The notes under the pieces are model-generated. The model had not been told where the DNA came from and did no database searches. It worked only from the letters and a program-made list of their open reading frames with translations. A stretch of 64,000 nt of DNA from an uncultured Oscillospiraceae bacterium (GTDB taxonomy: Bacteria > Bacillota > Clostridia > Oscillospirales > Oscillospiraceae), in NCBI GenBank assembly GCA_934591895.1, contig CAKTPP010000005.1, forward strand, positions 104,883-168,882, given 5' to 3'. Positions 49,803 to 57,323 of this stretch are shown piece after piece (within the stretch, counting starts at the first letter, position 1; each line of letters begins with the position of its first letter). The position numbers and the translations under genes were made by a program.

Positions 49803-51098
49803 TCAGCTCAGGCGCAAAAACACGGAGACGGAATACCGTCCGTCATGTGTTTCGCTCATGCAGCTGCCGTGATATTTTTCTGCAACGGATCTCAGGATGT
49901 GCATTCCGACACCGCGCTCCAGTTCCGGGATGCGGCGCTGCTTGCGCCGCTCGGGCTCAGGTGCAGCGGGATTCGATTCCGTGATGACCAGATATCCCTT
50001 TTCCACGTGGGCGTTTATTTGAATCGCAGGATTCTCGACCTTTGCGCACGCTTCAACGGCGTTGTCCATGAGGTTGCCGAACACGATGATCAGATCTGTG
50101 TTTGAAACCGGCAGCTCGCTCGGCAAGATGACGTTCGTGTCAACGGCGACGCCTTGCGCCTCCGCCTCTTTCACGCGGCCATAGAGGAACGCGTCGACGA
50201 CCGGATTGCTGCACTGACCCAGCTGAGAGACGTTCTGATTCTCTGCCAGAAACTGCCCGGCGTACACTGTTGCCTCCCGCTGCTGGCCATTTGCGAGCAG
50301 GTACTGGATCGTATTGACATGGTGCAATATGTCATGCCGGATGCGGCGGTTGACCTCGTACTGCGATGTCAGAGCCGTGTAGTGGTTCAACTGGGTATCG
50401 AGCTGCTTTTCGAGCATCCGGTTCGCGGCTTCCAGCTCTGCCTTACGTCCGGCGTCACTGATCGTGTGCAGGAGCGCAAAGTCCGCCGCGGCGCAGACAA
50501 TCAAAATGCCCGCAAGCTGATAAAGCTGCGCAGCGGTCGGTACAATGGAGAACATCGAGTTGTACACGAAGATGATGCCCAACGTCTGCGACAGAGGGAA
50601 AAACAGAAAGACCAGCCATTGCCGCGCAGTGAGCCGGTAGCGCGTCTTGCCGATGCAGGACGCCGCAATCCAGATCATCAGGCTGTAGACTAACGTATAG
50701 ATCAGCATCGGCAGGGTGCTGATGTAATTGAGCCAAAGCTGCTTAGAGTCGCAATTGTTCTGATAAATATCCGGCAGCACCAGCAGAATCAGCGCCTCGG
50801 ACAGAACGATCGCCATCTGCGGATAAAACGCGCAAAACAGCGTCCGTGGCAGCTTGCTGCGGTAGCACACGAACGCAGAAAGGAGCATGATTGCCGGAAC
50901 GGAGAACATCCGCATAGCGCTGCGCGACGGAAAAATGGTTGAAACCATCGGCGCGACCAGGCAGATCGGCAGGAAAATGAGGAAGGTCACTTTCCGCGAC
51001 CAGCGCGGCGTGAGCGTGTACCATAGAAACATTGACCACTGCACGATCAGGATCTCGTTGAACAGAAATTCGAATACAGAAACGTAAGGAAATTTCAT
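49803..51098 (-). CDS. GHKL-type sensor histidine kinase, AgrC-like
   Basis: This 431-residue kinase has about six N-terminal membrane helices (residues 10-210) without a large extracellular loop, as in AgrC/ComD-type peptide receptors. A coiled region follows, then the HisKA_7TM/SpoOB-like helix with His255 (RRIRHDILHHVNTIQ). The GHKL ATPase domain has N-box FGNLMDNAVEAC and a G-box ERGVGMHILRSV. I see no AgrD-type peptide gene or AgrB protease next to it, so the ligand is unknown. It is transcribed away from the LRR exoprotein gene. Confidence 0.9.
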   Translation of the reverse strand: MKFPYVSVFEFLFNEILIVQWSMFLWYTLTPRWSRKVTFLIFLPICLVAPMVSTIFPSRSAMRMFSVPAIMLLSAFVCYRSKLPRTLFCAFYPQMAIVLSEALILLVLPDIYQNNCDSKQLWLNYISTLPMLIYTLVYSLMIWIAASCIGKTRYRLTARQWLVFLFFPLSQTLGIIFVYNSMFSIVPTAAQLYQLAGILIVCAAADFALLHTISDAGRKAELEAANRMLEKQLDTQLNHYTALTSQYEVNRRIRHDILHHVNTIQYLLANGQQREATVYAGQFLAENQNVSQLGQCSNPVVDAFLYGRVKEAEAQGVAVDTNVILPSELPVSNTDLIIVFGNLMDNAVEACAKVENPAIQINAHVEKGYLVITESNPAAPEPERRKQRRIPELERGVGMHILRSVAEKYHGSCMSETHDGRYSVSVFLRLS

Positions 51099-51389
51099 AC
51101 ATACCGCTCCATATGCTGATTAAATGTACTGATTTTGGTTGCTTGAATTCAGTATAACATATCATAAAACAGTTTTAAAGTGCATCCCGAGCATTACAAA
51201 TCTTGGAAGAAAACTGCGGATTATGTATTTATTATGCGAGTTGTGCAAAAATGCTTTCAGATCGATTGAAATTTCGTATAATAGTGACAAGACTGCGGAC
51301 GCAAAATTTGTATGCGATAAAACTGTTTTACACTGCTTGTTTCGTACCCGCAGAAATCGCGAAATGATTCAATCAGGAGGGGAGAGTAC
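51099..51389. other. 291-bp divergent intergenic region
   Basis: This AT-rich region between the kinase gene (minus) and the LRR exoprotein (plus) holds a TATAAT at 51277-51282 (plus, poor -35) and an AGTATA at 51151-51156 that reads TATACT on the minus strand. Two similar 20-base segments, ATAAAACAGTTTTAAAGTGC (51164-51183) and ATAAAACTGTTTTACACTGC (51317-51336), differ at four positions and contain ACnGTTTTA, loosely like LytTR-regulator half sites. Confidence 0.45.
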
Positions 51390-53840
51390 ATGAAAAAACG
51401 ACTTTTGAGCATCGTGCTTGCGGTACTGATGATCGCGTCGCTCCTGCCGGCCACGGCGCTGGCGGCAGACATTGTGAAAAGCGGTACCTGTGGCGCGGAG
51501 GGCGACGGCAGCAACCTGACCTGGACGGTGGATAGCGACGGAACACTGACGATTGCCGGACAGGGAGAGATGTATAGCTACTGGAATACGGGCATCATTG
51601 GCTTTGCCACACCGTGGAGGGATACACGCGTGACACGCGTTGTCATTCAAGAGGGTGTTACCACCATCGGCTCGTATGCCTTTATTGAGAATCGGGACAT
51701 TGCCTCGGTGGAGATTTCGGGTACGGTCCAAACCATCGAAGAAAACGCATTCAAAGGAACGCATCTGAAAAGCGTCACCATCCCCGACAACGTGACCAGC
51801 ATTGGAAGGGAAGCATTCCGGGATTGTACCAGCCTGAAAGATATCGCCCTCTCTAATGGTGTTCAAGACCTGGGCTACGTGTTTGCTGGCTGCACCGCAC
51901 TGGAAAGCGTGACCATCCCGAGCGGCGTAATCAGCCTGGGTAGCACGTTTGAGGGCTGCACCAGCCTGAAAAATATCACGTTTCCGGATGGTGTAACCAG
52001 CATCAAAGGCGCATTTCGTAACTGCACCGCTTTGACGACCGTGACACTTCCGGACAGTGTCGAAGATGTCAGCAACGCTTTTGACGGCTGCACCGCTTTG
52101 ACAACACTGGCACTCCCGGACAGTGTTGAGGACATCAGCAGCGCTTTTTCCGGATGCACCGCGCTGGCCGACATCACGCTCCCGCGCAATTTGAAAACGA
52201 TCAACGGTGCTTTTGCCGGGTGCACCAGCTTGACAGACATTGCCGTTGCAGAGGAAAACCCGTATTTCTGCTCCATGAGCGGCATCGTATACAGCAAAGA
52301 TCAAAAAACGATCGTGGCTTATCCTACGGGTCGGCCGGACACGGCGTTTGCTATCCCGGAGGGCACAACCGGTATTGGCAATGGTGCATTTTCCGGATGC
52401 AGCAAATTGACAGCGGTCACCATCCCGGAAGGCGTGACCAGTATTGGCGACCGCGCATTTTATGCCTGCACCGGCTTGACGGAGATCACCATCCCGGAAG
52501 GCGTGACCAGCATCGGTGACTGCGCATTTGGGGGATATCGTACTTTTGATTACGAACATTATACTGAGCACATCATAAATATGAACCTGACCAGCATCAC
52601 GCTCCCGAACAGTCTGACGAGCATCGGTGACGGCGCTTTTCAGTTCTGCACGAAACTGGAATCCATTGTGATCCCGGATGGCATGACGGCTATTGAAAGC
52701 GGTACCTTTTACGGATGTGAAAGCCTCCAGAGCATTTCTATCCCGGATAGCGTGATGGCTATTGGCGGCAGTGCATTTGCCGGATGTAAAAGCCTCAAGA
52801 GCATTGCCATTCCGGATGGCGTTACCAAAATTGAAGGCTGGACATTTATTAGCTGCGACAGCCTGGAGAGCGTCGTAATTCCGGGCAGCGTTACGGAGAT
52901 TGGCAATGTTGCATTCAATGATGGTGACAACATTAAAGATGTTTACTTTCTTGGCACAAAAGATGCATGGCAGAAAGTGACGATCGAATACGGAAATGAA
53001 TCCGTCACCGAAAACGCGGCCATTCATTACTTCTGCAACTGGACAAAAGAAAAAGCACCGACCTGCACCGAGCCGGGCTCGGAGACGAGCACCTGTTCCG
53101 AAGCGGATTGCGGCAAGACCTTTACCCATGAGGTTCCTGCTCTCGGCCATAGCTGGGACGAAGGCAAAGTGACCAAGCAGCCGACCGCAACGGAGACCGG
53201 CATCAAGACCTATACCTGCACGCGCTGCAGCGCGACCAAGACAGAAACCATCCCCGCCACTGGCAGCGTCGACGTGACGCAGATGTTCACCGACGTGGAG
53301 AAGGGCTGGGCGTATCCCGGCATCCAGTACTGCGTGACGAACGGCCTCATGGCCGGTAAGGGAGACGGTATATTTGATCCGCACGGAATGACAACACGCG
53401 CGGAGTTCGTGCAGATGCTCTACAGCCTCCATGGAAAACCGGAAGTGAGCGGCGAGCTGCCGTTTACGGACCTGCCCGAGGTCTGGTACAGAGATGCCAT
53501 CCTCTGGGCATACCAGACCGGCGTCACCTCCGGCACGAGCGACACGACCTTTTCCCCGTACGCCACGGTGACACGTGCGCAGGTGGCGACCTTCCTCATG
53601 AAGTACGCCAAGACCGTCTGCAACATCAAGCCGACGTGGACGCCCGCAGACCTGAGCAAGTACCCGGACGCGAACAAAGTGCCGGGCTGGGCGATGGGTG
53701 CGATGCAGGACGCCGTTGCGCTCGGACTCATCTCTGGCAGTGACGATCATGGCGTGGTCTATCTCGACCCGAACGGCAACGCGCCCCGCGAGCAGGTCGC
53801 GACCATCCTGATGCAGTTTTGCAAGAATGTGAAGAAATAA
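51390..53840 (+). CDS. secreted BspA-type leucine-rich-repeat protein with SLH domains
   Basis: This 816-residue exoprotein has a signal peptide (MKKRLLSIVLAVLMIASLLPATALA). A beta-rich N-terminal region comes next (about 30-80). About 18 BspA/TpLRR-type leucine-rich repeats follow (about 85-530), each near 20-23 residues with the pattern LxxIxIPxxVxxIGxxAFxxC. One Cys-rich GHSWDEGKVTKQPT-type unit (about 550-630) and three SLH segments (about 632-816) complete it. Such LRRs often mediate host or bacterial adhesion; SLH domains would anchor it to the wall. The start has a strong aggagggg RBS. The SLH region is nearly identical to that of the CHAP exoprotein. Confidence 0.9.
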   Translation: MKKRLLSIVLAVLMIASLLPATALAADIVKSGTCGAEGDGSNLTWTVDSDGTLTIAGQGEMYSYWNTGIIGFATPWRDTRVTRVVIQEGVTTIGSYAFIENRDIASVEISGTVQTIEENAFKGTHLKSVTIPDNVTSIGREAFRDCTSLKDIALSNGVQDLGYVFAGCTALESVTIPSGVISLGSTFEGCTSLKNITFPDGVTSIKGAFRNCTALTTVTLPDSVEDVSNAFDGCTALTTLALPDSVEDISSAFSGCTALADITLPRNLKTINGAFAGCTSLTDIAVAEENPYFCSMSGIVYSKDQKTIVAYPTGRPDTAFAIPEGTTGIGNGAFSGCSKLTAVTIPEGVTSIGDRAFYACTGLTEITIPEGVTSIGDCAFGGYRTFDYEHYTEHIINMNLTSITLPNSLTSIGDGAFQFCTKLESIVIPDGMTAIESGTFYGCESLQSISIPDSVMAIGGSAFAGCKSLKSIAIPDGVTKIEGWTFISCDSLESVVIPGSVTEIGNVAFNDGDNIKDVYFLGTKDAWQKVTIEYGNESVTENAAIHYFCNWTKEKAPTCTEPGSETSTCSEADCGKTFTHEVPALGHSWDEGKVTKQPTATETGIKTYTCTRCSATKTETIPATGSVDVTQMFTDVEKGWAYPGIQYCVTNGLMAGKGDGIFDPHGMTTRAEFVQMLYSLHGKPEVSGELPFTDLPEVWYRDAILWAYQTGVTSGTSDTTFSPYATVTRAQVATFLMKYAKTVCNIKPTWTPADLSKYPDANKVPGWAMGAMQDAVALGLISGSDDHGVVYLDPNGNAPREQVATILMQFCKNVKK
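53391..53840 (+). repeat. 450-bp SLH-coding segment, copy 2
   Basis: Copy 2 of the segment at 48574-49023, same length and frame, ending at the stop codon. The strong DNA identity suggests a recent duplication or gene conversion. Confidence 0.88.
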
Positions 53841-53852
53841 CACAGAACCCGC

Positions 53853-53888
53853 AGATGCACCCCGGAAAGCGCCGGGGTGCATCTTTTT
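53853..53888 (+). terminator. intrinsic terminator after LRR exoprotein
   Basis: A perfect 13-bp stem AGATGCACCCCGG / CCGGGGTGCATCT with loop AAAGCG is followed by four more T. Confidence 0.93.
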
Positions 53889-53971
53889 GCCGCGCAGAAA
53901 ACATTTTGCTTTCTTTTTGCCGCCGCACGTGGTACACTATACTGTACAATTTTATCGGGAGGTATTTTTCT

Positions 53972-54334
53972 ATGCCGGAAAATTATATTACTTGCCAGGA
54001 TGAAAAGGGCAGCATCAATATCTCTGAGGACGTCGTTGCCGCGATGGTGCGCGCAGCGATCACGGAAGTGGACGGCGTTGCCGGGATCGCGACCTCTGCC
54101 GGCACGGAGCTGGCCGAGCTGCTCGGCATCAAGTCCGCCGCCAAGGGCATCAAGGTGCAGATCGTCGACGGCACGATGACGGTCGACACGATCATCACGG
54201 TGCGCTATGGCTGCAGTGTCGTGGCCGTTGCCAAGGCGGTGCAGGAATCCGTCACGAGCGCGGTGGAGTCCATGACCGGTATCGGCAAGCCCATCGTCAA
54301 CGTGCACGTGTCCGGTGTGGCGTTCGACAAATAA
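53972..54334 (+). CDS. Asp23/Gls24 family envelope stress protein
   Basis: This 120-residue protein belongs to the Asp23/Gls24 (DUF322, YqhY-like) family. Features are GSINISEDVVAAMVRAAITE, VDGVAGIAT, the KGIKVQIVDGTMTVDTIITVRYG core, and VESMTGIGKPIVNVHVSGV. YqhY in Bacillus is linked to acetyl-CoA carboxylase control; the role here is unknown. The ATG at 53972 follows cgggagg by 8 bases. A TATACT-type -10 lies at 53938-53943, with no clear -35. It sits 21 bases upstream of nusB, as yqhY does in Bacillus. Confidence 0.92.
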   Translation: MPENYITCQDEKGSINISEDVVAAMVRAAITEVDGVAGIATSAGTELAELLGIKSAAKGIKVQIVDGTMTVDTIITVRYGCSVVAVAKAVQESVTSAVESMTGIGKPIVNVHVSGVAFDK

Positions 54335-54355
54335 GGAAAAGCAGGAGAAATCACT

Positions 54356-54883
54356 ATGACAAGAACGGTTGCGCGTGAGATCGCGATCCAGCTCAGCTTT
54401 GCCGCGCAGCTCGCCGGGGAGGATGCCCGCGAGGCGGCGGATGCATTTTTCAGCCGCGAGTATTTTGCGACGCTGGCGGAGGAAGATCCGCTGTTCCGGG
54501 AGTATCCGGACGATACGCAGCTTGACTACATCCGCCGGCTGACCGGCCTGGTCTATGACCATATGTATGAGCTCAACCACATGATCGAGAAATATGCCCG
54601 CGGCTGGCGGCTTGAGCGCATTTCGCGCACTGCGGCGGCGATCATGCGCTGCGCCATGTGCGAGATCCTCTATATGGACGACGTGCCGAATGCCGCCGCG
54701 ATCAACGAGGCGGTGGAGCTCGCCAAGGGCTATGAAGAGCCGGAGACGGTCTCATTCATCAACGGCGTGCTCGGCAGCTTTGTGCGCGGTGAGCTTGCGC
54801 AGGAAGCAGAGCCGGATGCGGCACCCTCCGAGACGCCCGACGAGCCGTGCGCACCGGCGGACGAAGACAGCACCGAAGGCTGA
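54356..54883 (+). CDS. nusB: transcription antitermination factor NusB
   Basis: NusB binds boxA RNA with NusE/S10 and supports rRNA antitermination. The 175-residue protein has the all-helical NusB fold: TVAREIAIQLSFAAQ at the N terminus, RLERISRTAAAIMRCAMCEIL in the middle, and PNAAAINEAVELAKGY with FINGVLGSFVR near the end. An acidic C-terminal tail of about 30 residues (PDAAPSETPDEPCAPADED) extends past the usual domain. It is one base from the xseA start. Confidence 0.95.
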   Translation: MTRTVAREIAIQLSFAAQLAGEDAREAADAFFSREYFATLAEEDPLFREYPDDTQLDYIRRLTGLVYDHMYELNHMIEKYARGWRLERISRTAAAIMRCAMCEILYMDDVPNAAAINEAVELAKGYEEPETVSFINGVLGSFVRGELAQEAEPDAAPSETPDEPCAPADEDSTEG

Positions 54884-54884
54884 A

Positions 54885-56114
54885 ATGGAGCGCACATCTT
54901 TTACCGTCACGGAGCTCAACGCCCACATCAAGCAGCTTCTGGACGCAGATGCGCTGCTCGGCAGCGTGTGCGTGACGGGTGAGCTGTCAAACTATAAGGT
55001 CTATCCGTCCGGACACCACTACTTCACGCTCAAGGATGCCGAGAGCAGCCTGCGCTGCGTGATGTTTCGCAGCAGCGCGCAGTCGCTGCGCTTTCGTCCG
55101 GTGAGCGGCATGAGCGTGGCTGCGGTCGGGCGCATCACGGTCTATCCGCGCGACGGCGCGTACCAGCTCTATTGCACGCGGCTGATCCCCGGCGGCGTCG
55201 GCGATCTGTATGCCGCCTATGAACAGCTCAAGGAGCAGCTGCAAAAAGAGGGACTGTTTGACCGCGCGCATAAAAAGCCGCTGCCGCAGTTTCCGCAGCG
55301 GATCGCCGTGATCACGTCGTCTGCCGGTGCCGCGGTGCGCGATATCATCCGCGTGCTCGGCAAGCGCTGGCCGGCCAGCGAGGTCGTGCTGCTGCCCGTG
55401 CGCGTTCAGGGTGCGGAAGCTCCGGCGGAGATCGCCGGGGCGATTCGCTATGCCAACCGCTATCGGGTGGGCGATCTCATCATCACCGGCCGCGGCGGCG
55501 GCTCGATCGAGGATCTGTGGGCGTTTAACGACGAGCGCGTTGCGCGCGCGATCTATGACTCGGATATTCCGGTCATCTCTGCCGTCGGCCACGAGCCGGA
55601 CGTGACGATCTCGGACTTTGTGGCAGACCTGCGCGCGGCGACGCCGTCCAATGCGGCGGAGCTGGCCGTGCCGAATGCGGAGGATCTGCGCGAGACGCTG
55701 CACAGCTATGACATCCGCATGACGCAGGCGATGCGCAAACAGATGACGCAGCGCCGCGCGGCGCTGGAGAATTTGGCCGGCCGGCGCGTTTTGCAGTCTC
55801 CGGCGGCGTATTTTGATCTCCGGCGCGTGGAGCTCGACTACACCCGCAGCCGCCTGACCGCGGCGGGGGAGCGCTATCTTGCCTCACGCAGACGCGCCTT
55901 TGCGCAGTGCGCTGCGGCGCTCGATGCGATGAGCCCGCTCAAGGTGCTCGGCCGCGGCTATGCCGTGGCGTCAGACGCAGACGGGACGGTGCTCCGCTCG
56001 GCGGAGCAGGTACAGCCCGGAGATGCGATCCGCGTACAGCTTCAGGACGGTGCGCTGAACTGCACCGTGAACGACAGGGAGGAAGCCCATGGCAAAACAG
56101 AAACTGACCTTTGA
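54885..56114 (+). CDS. xseA: exodeoxyribonuclease VII large subunit
   Basis: XseA is the catalytic subunit of the ssDNA nuclease ExoVII. The 409-residue protein has an N-terminal OB-fold (TVTELNAHIKQLL, VTGELSNYKVYPSGHHYFTL) and the catalytic domain with VITSSAGAAVRDII, TGRGGGSIEDLWAFNDE and SAVGHEPDVTISDFVADLRA. A helical C terminus ends in LKVLGRGYAVASD. It begins one base after the nusB stop; the longer frame upstream is shadow coding. folD, which lies between nusB and xseA in Bacillus, is absent here. It overlaps xseB by 26 bases. Confidence 0.96.
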   Translation: MERTSFTVTELNAHIKQLLDADALLGSVCVTGELSNYKVYPSGHHYFTLKDAESSLRCVMFRSSAQSLRFRPVSGMSVAAVGRITVYPRDGAYQLYCTRLIPGGVGDLYAAYEQLKEQLQKEGLFDRAHKKPLPQFPQRIAVITSSAGAAVRDIIRVLGKRWPASEVVLLPVRVQGAEAPAEIAGAIRYANRYRVGDLIITGRGGGSIEDLWAFNDERVARAIYDSDIPVISAVGHEPDVTISDFVADLRAATPSNAAELAVPNAEDLRETLHSYDIRMTQAMRKQMTQRRAALENLAGRRVLQSPAAYFDLRRVELDYTRSRLTAAGERYLASRRRAFAQCAAALDAMSPLKVLGRGYAVASDADGTVLRSAEQVQPGDAIRVQLQDGALNCTVNDREEAHGKTETDL

Positions 56115-56322
56115 AGCGTCCATGCAGCGGCTGGACGAGATCGTCAAGCAGCTGGAAAAGGGCGATGTGCCGCTCGACGCGTCGCTGGCGCTGTTCGAGG
56201 AGGGCTCGCATCTGCTCAAAACCTGTAACGGGATGCTCGACACCGCTGAGCAGAAGGTCGTGCAGCTGAAAAAGGGGAGCGACGGCGCGCCCGTCGAGCT
56301 CCCGTTTGAAACAGAGGAATGA
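56089..56322 (+). CDS. xseB: exodeoxyribonuclease VII small subunit
   Basis: This 77-residue small subunit wraps around XseA. The signature LTFEASMQRLDEIVKQLEKGD followed by LDASLALFEEGSHLLKTCNG is the full two-helix family pattern. It overlaps the end of xseA by 26 bases and is followed after 3 bases by ispA. Confidence 0.96.
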   Translation: MAKQKLTFEASMQRLDEIVKQLEKGDVPLDASLALFEEGSHLLKTCNGMLDTAEQKVVQLKKGSDGAPVELPFETEE

Positions 56323-56325
56323 CGC

Positions 56326-57204
56326 ATGGATTATCAGACGCAGTATCAAGAATATAAGGCGCTTGCGGATGCGGCGCTCAACACGTATTTCACGGACACG
56401 ACCGTGTCCTACCACCGTCTGCTCGAGGCGATGCACTACAGCCTCGCAGCCGGCGGCAAGCGGCTGCGCCCGGTGCTGGTGCTCGCGTTTTGTGCCGCCT
56501 GCGGCGGAGACGTGCGCGCGGCGCTTCCGGTCGCGTGCGCGGTCGAGATGGTGCATACTTATTCGCTGATCCATGACGACCTGCCGTGCATGGATAACGA
56601 TGACCTGCGCCGCGGCAAGCCGACCAACCATGTGGTGTTCGGCGAGTGCACGGCGACGCTTGCGGGTGACGCGCTGCAGGCGGAAGCGTTCCGCACGATC
56701 CTCTCGGCGGCGCTGCCAGCGGAGGTGCGCGCCGAGTGTGCGCGGCTGCTTGCCGAGGCGGCAGGTGAAAACGGCATCTGCGGCGGACAGCAGCTCGACA
56801 TGGAGGGCGAAGGAAAGGTGCTCACGAAAGAGGAGCTGATGGACATCAACGACCGCAAAACGTCGGCAATGATCTATGCCGCCTGTCTCATGGGCGTGAC
56901 CTGCGGCGGCGGAAACGAGCAGCAGTGCGCGGCTGCGGCGCAATACGCCAAGGCGCTCGGTCTGGCCTTCCAGATCCGCGACGATATGCTCGATGTCATC
57001 AGCACGGAGTCGGAGCTCGGCAAGCCCATCGGCTCGGATGCGCGCGAGGGGAAGAACACCTTCATGGCGCTCTACGGTCTTGAGCGCTGCGGCGCATATG
57101 TCCACGAGCTGTCCGGGCAGGCGGCGGCCGCTGTGGACGGCGTGTTTGCAGACAGCGAGTTTTTGCAGCAGCTTGCCCGCTCGCTTGCAGACCGGAAAAA
57201 CTGA
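56326..57204 (+). CDS. ispA: farnesyl/geranyl diphosphate synthase
   Basis: This trans-prenyltransferase condenses IPP and DMAPP into geranyl and farnesyl diphosphate, precursors of undecaprenyl carriers. The 292-residue protein has the first Asp-rich motif DDLPCMDNDD with the two-residue insert typical of short-chain bacterial FPPS, GKRLRPVL near the N terminus, GGQQLDMEGE, and the second Asp-rich motif FQIRDDMLD. It lies next to dxs, the first enzyme of the MEP pathway, though a terminator-promoter region separates them. Confidence 0.95.
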   Translation: MDYQTQYQEYKALADAALNTYFTDTTVSYHRLLEAMHYSLAAGGKRLRPVLVLAFCAACGGDVRAALPVACAVEMVHTYSLIHDDLPCMDNDDLRRGKPTNHVVFGECTATLAGDALQAEAFRTILSAALPAEVRAECARLLAEAAGENGICGGQQLDMEGEGKVLTKEELMDINDRKTSAMIYAACLMGVTCGGGNEQQCAAAAQYAKALGLAFQIRDDMLDVISTESELGKPIGSDAREGKNTFMALYGLERCGAYVHELSGQAAAAVDGVFADSEFLQQLARSLADRKN

Positions 57205-57237
57205 ACAAACGAAACACCGTGTTCCGGTGAATTTGCG

Positions 57238-57276
57238 AAAAGTGTCGGCTTACACTTGTAAAGTCCGGCACTTTTT
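57238..57276 (+). terminator. intrinsic terminator after ispA
   Basis: The arms AAAAGTGTCGG (57238-57248) and CCGGCACTTTTT (57265-57276) pair with one G-U wobble and end in five T. It lies 34 bases after ispA and overlaps the likely dxs promoter. Confidence 0.75.
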
Positions 57277-57284
57277 GTTATAGT
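57256..57284 (+). promoter_or_regulatory. possible promoter of dxs operon
   Basis: TTGTAA (57256-57261), a 17-bp spacer and TATAGT (57279-57284) give a reasonable sigma-A match. The -35 box lies in the loop of the upstream terminator hairpin. The dxs start follows about 40 bases later. Confidence 0.5.
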
Positions 57285-57323
57285 ATAGTTTGTATTATTA
57301 TACGATACGTGAGGTATTCTGTT

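Noticed and set aside
51139..51393. 84-codon open frame as a possible AgrD-like peptide
   Set aside because: It has no RBS or AgrD-like Cys/leader pattern, and runs through the promoter region of the LRR gene.
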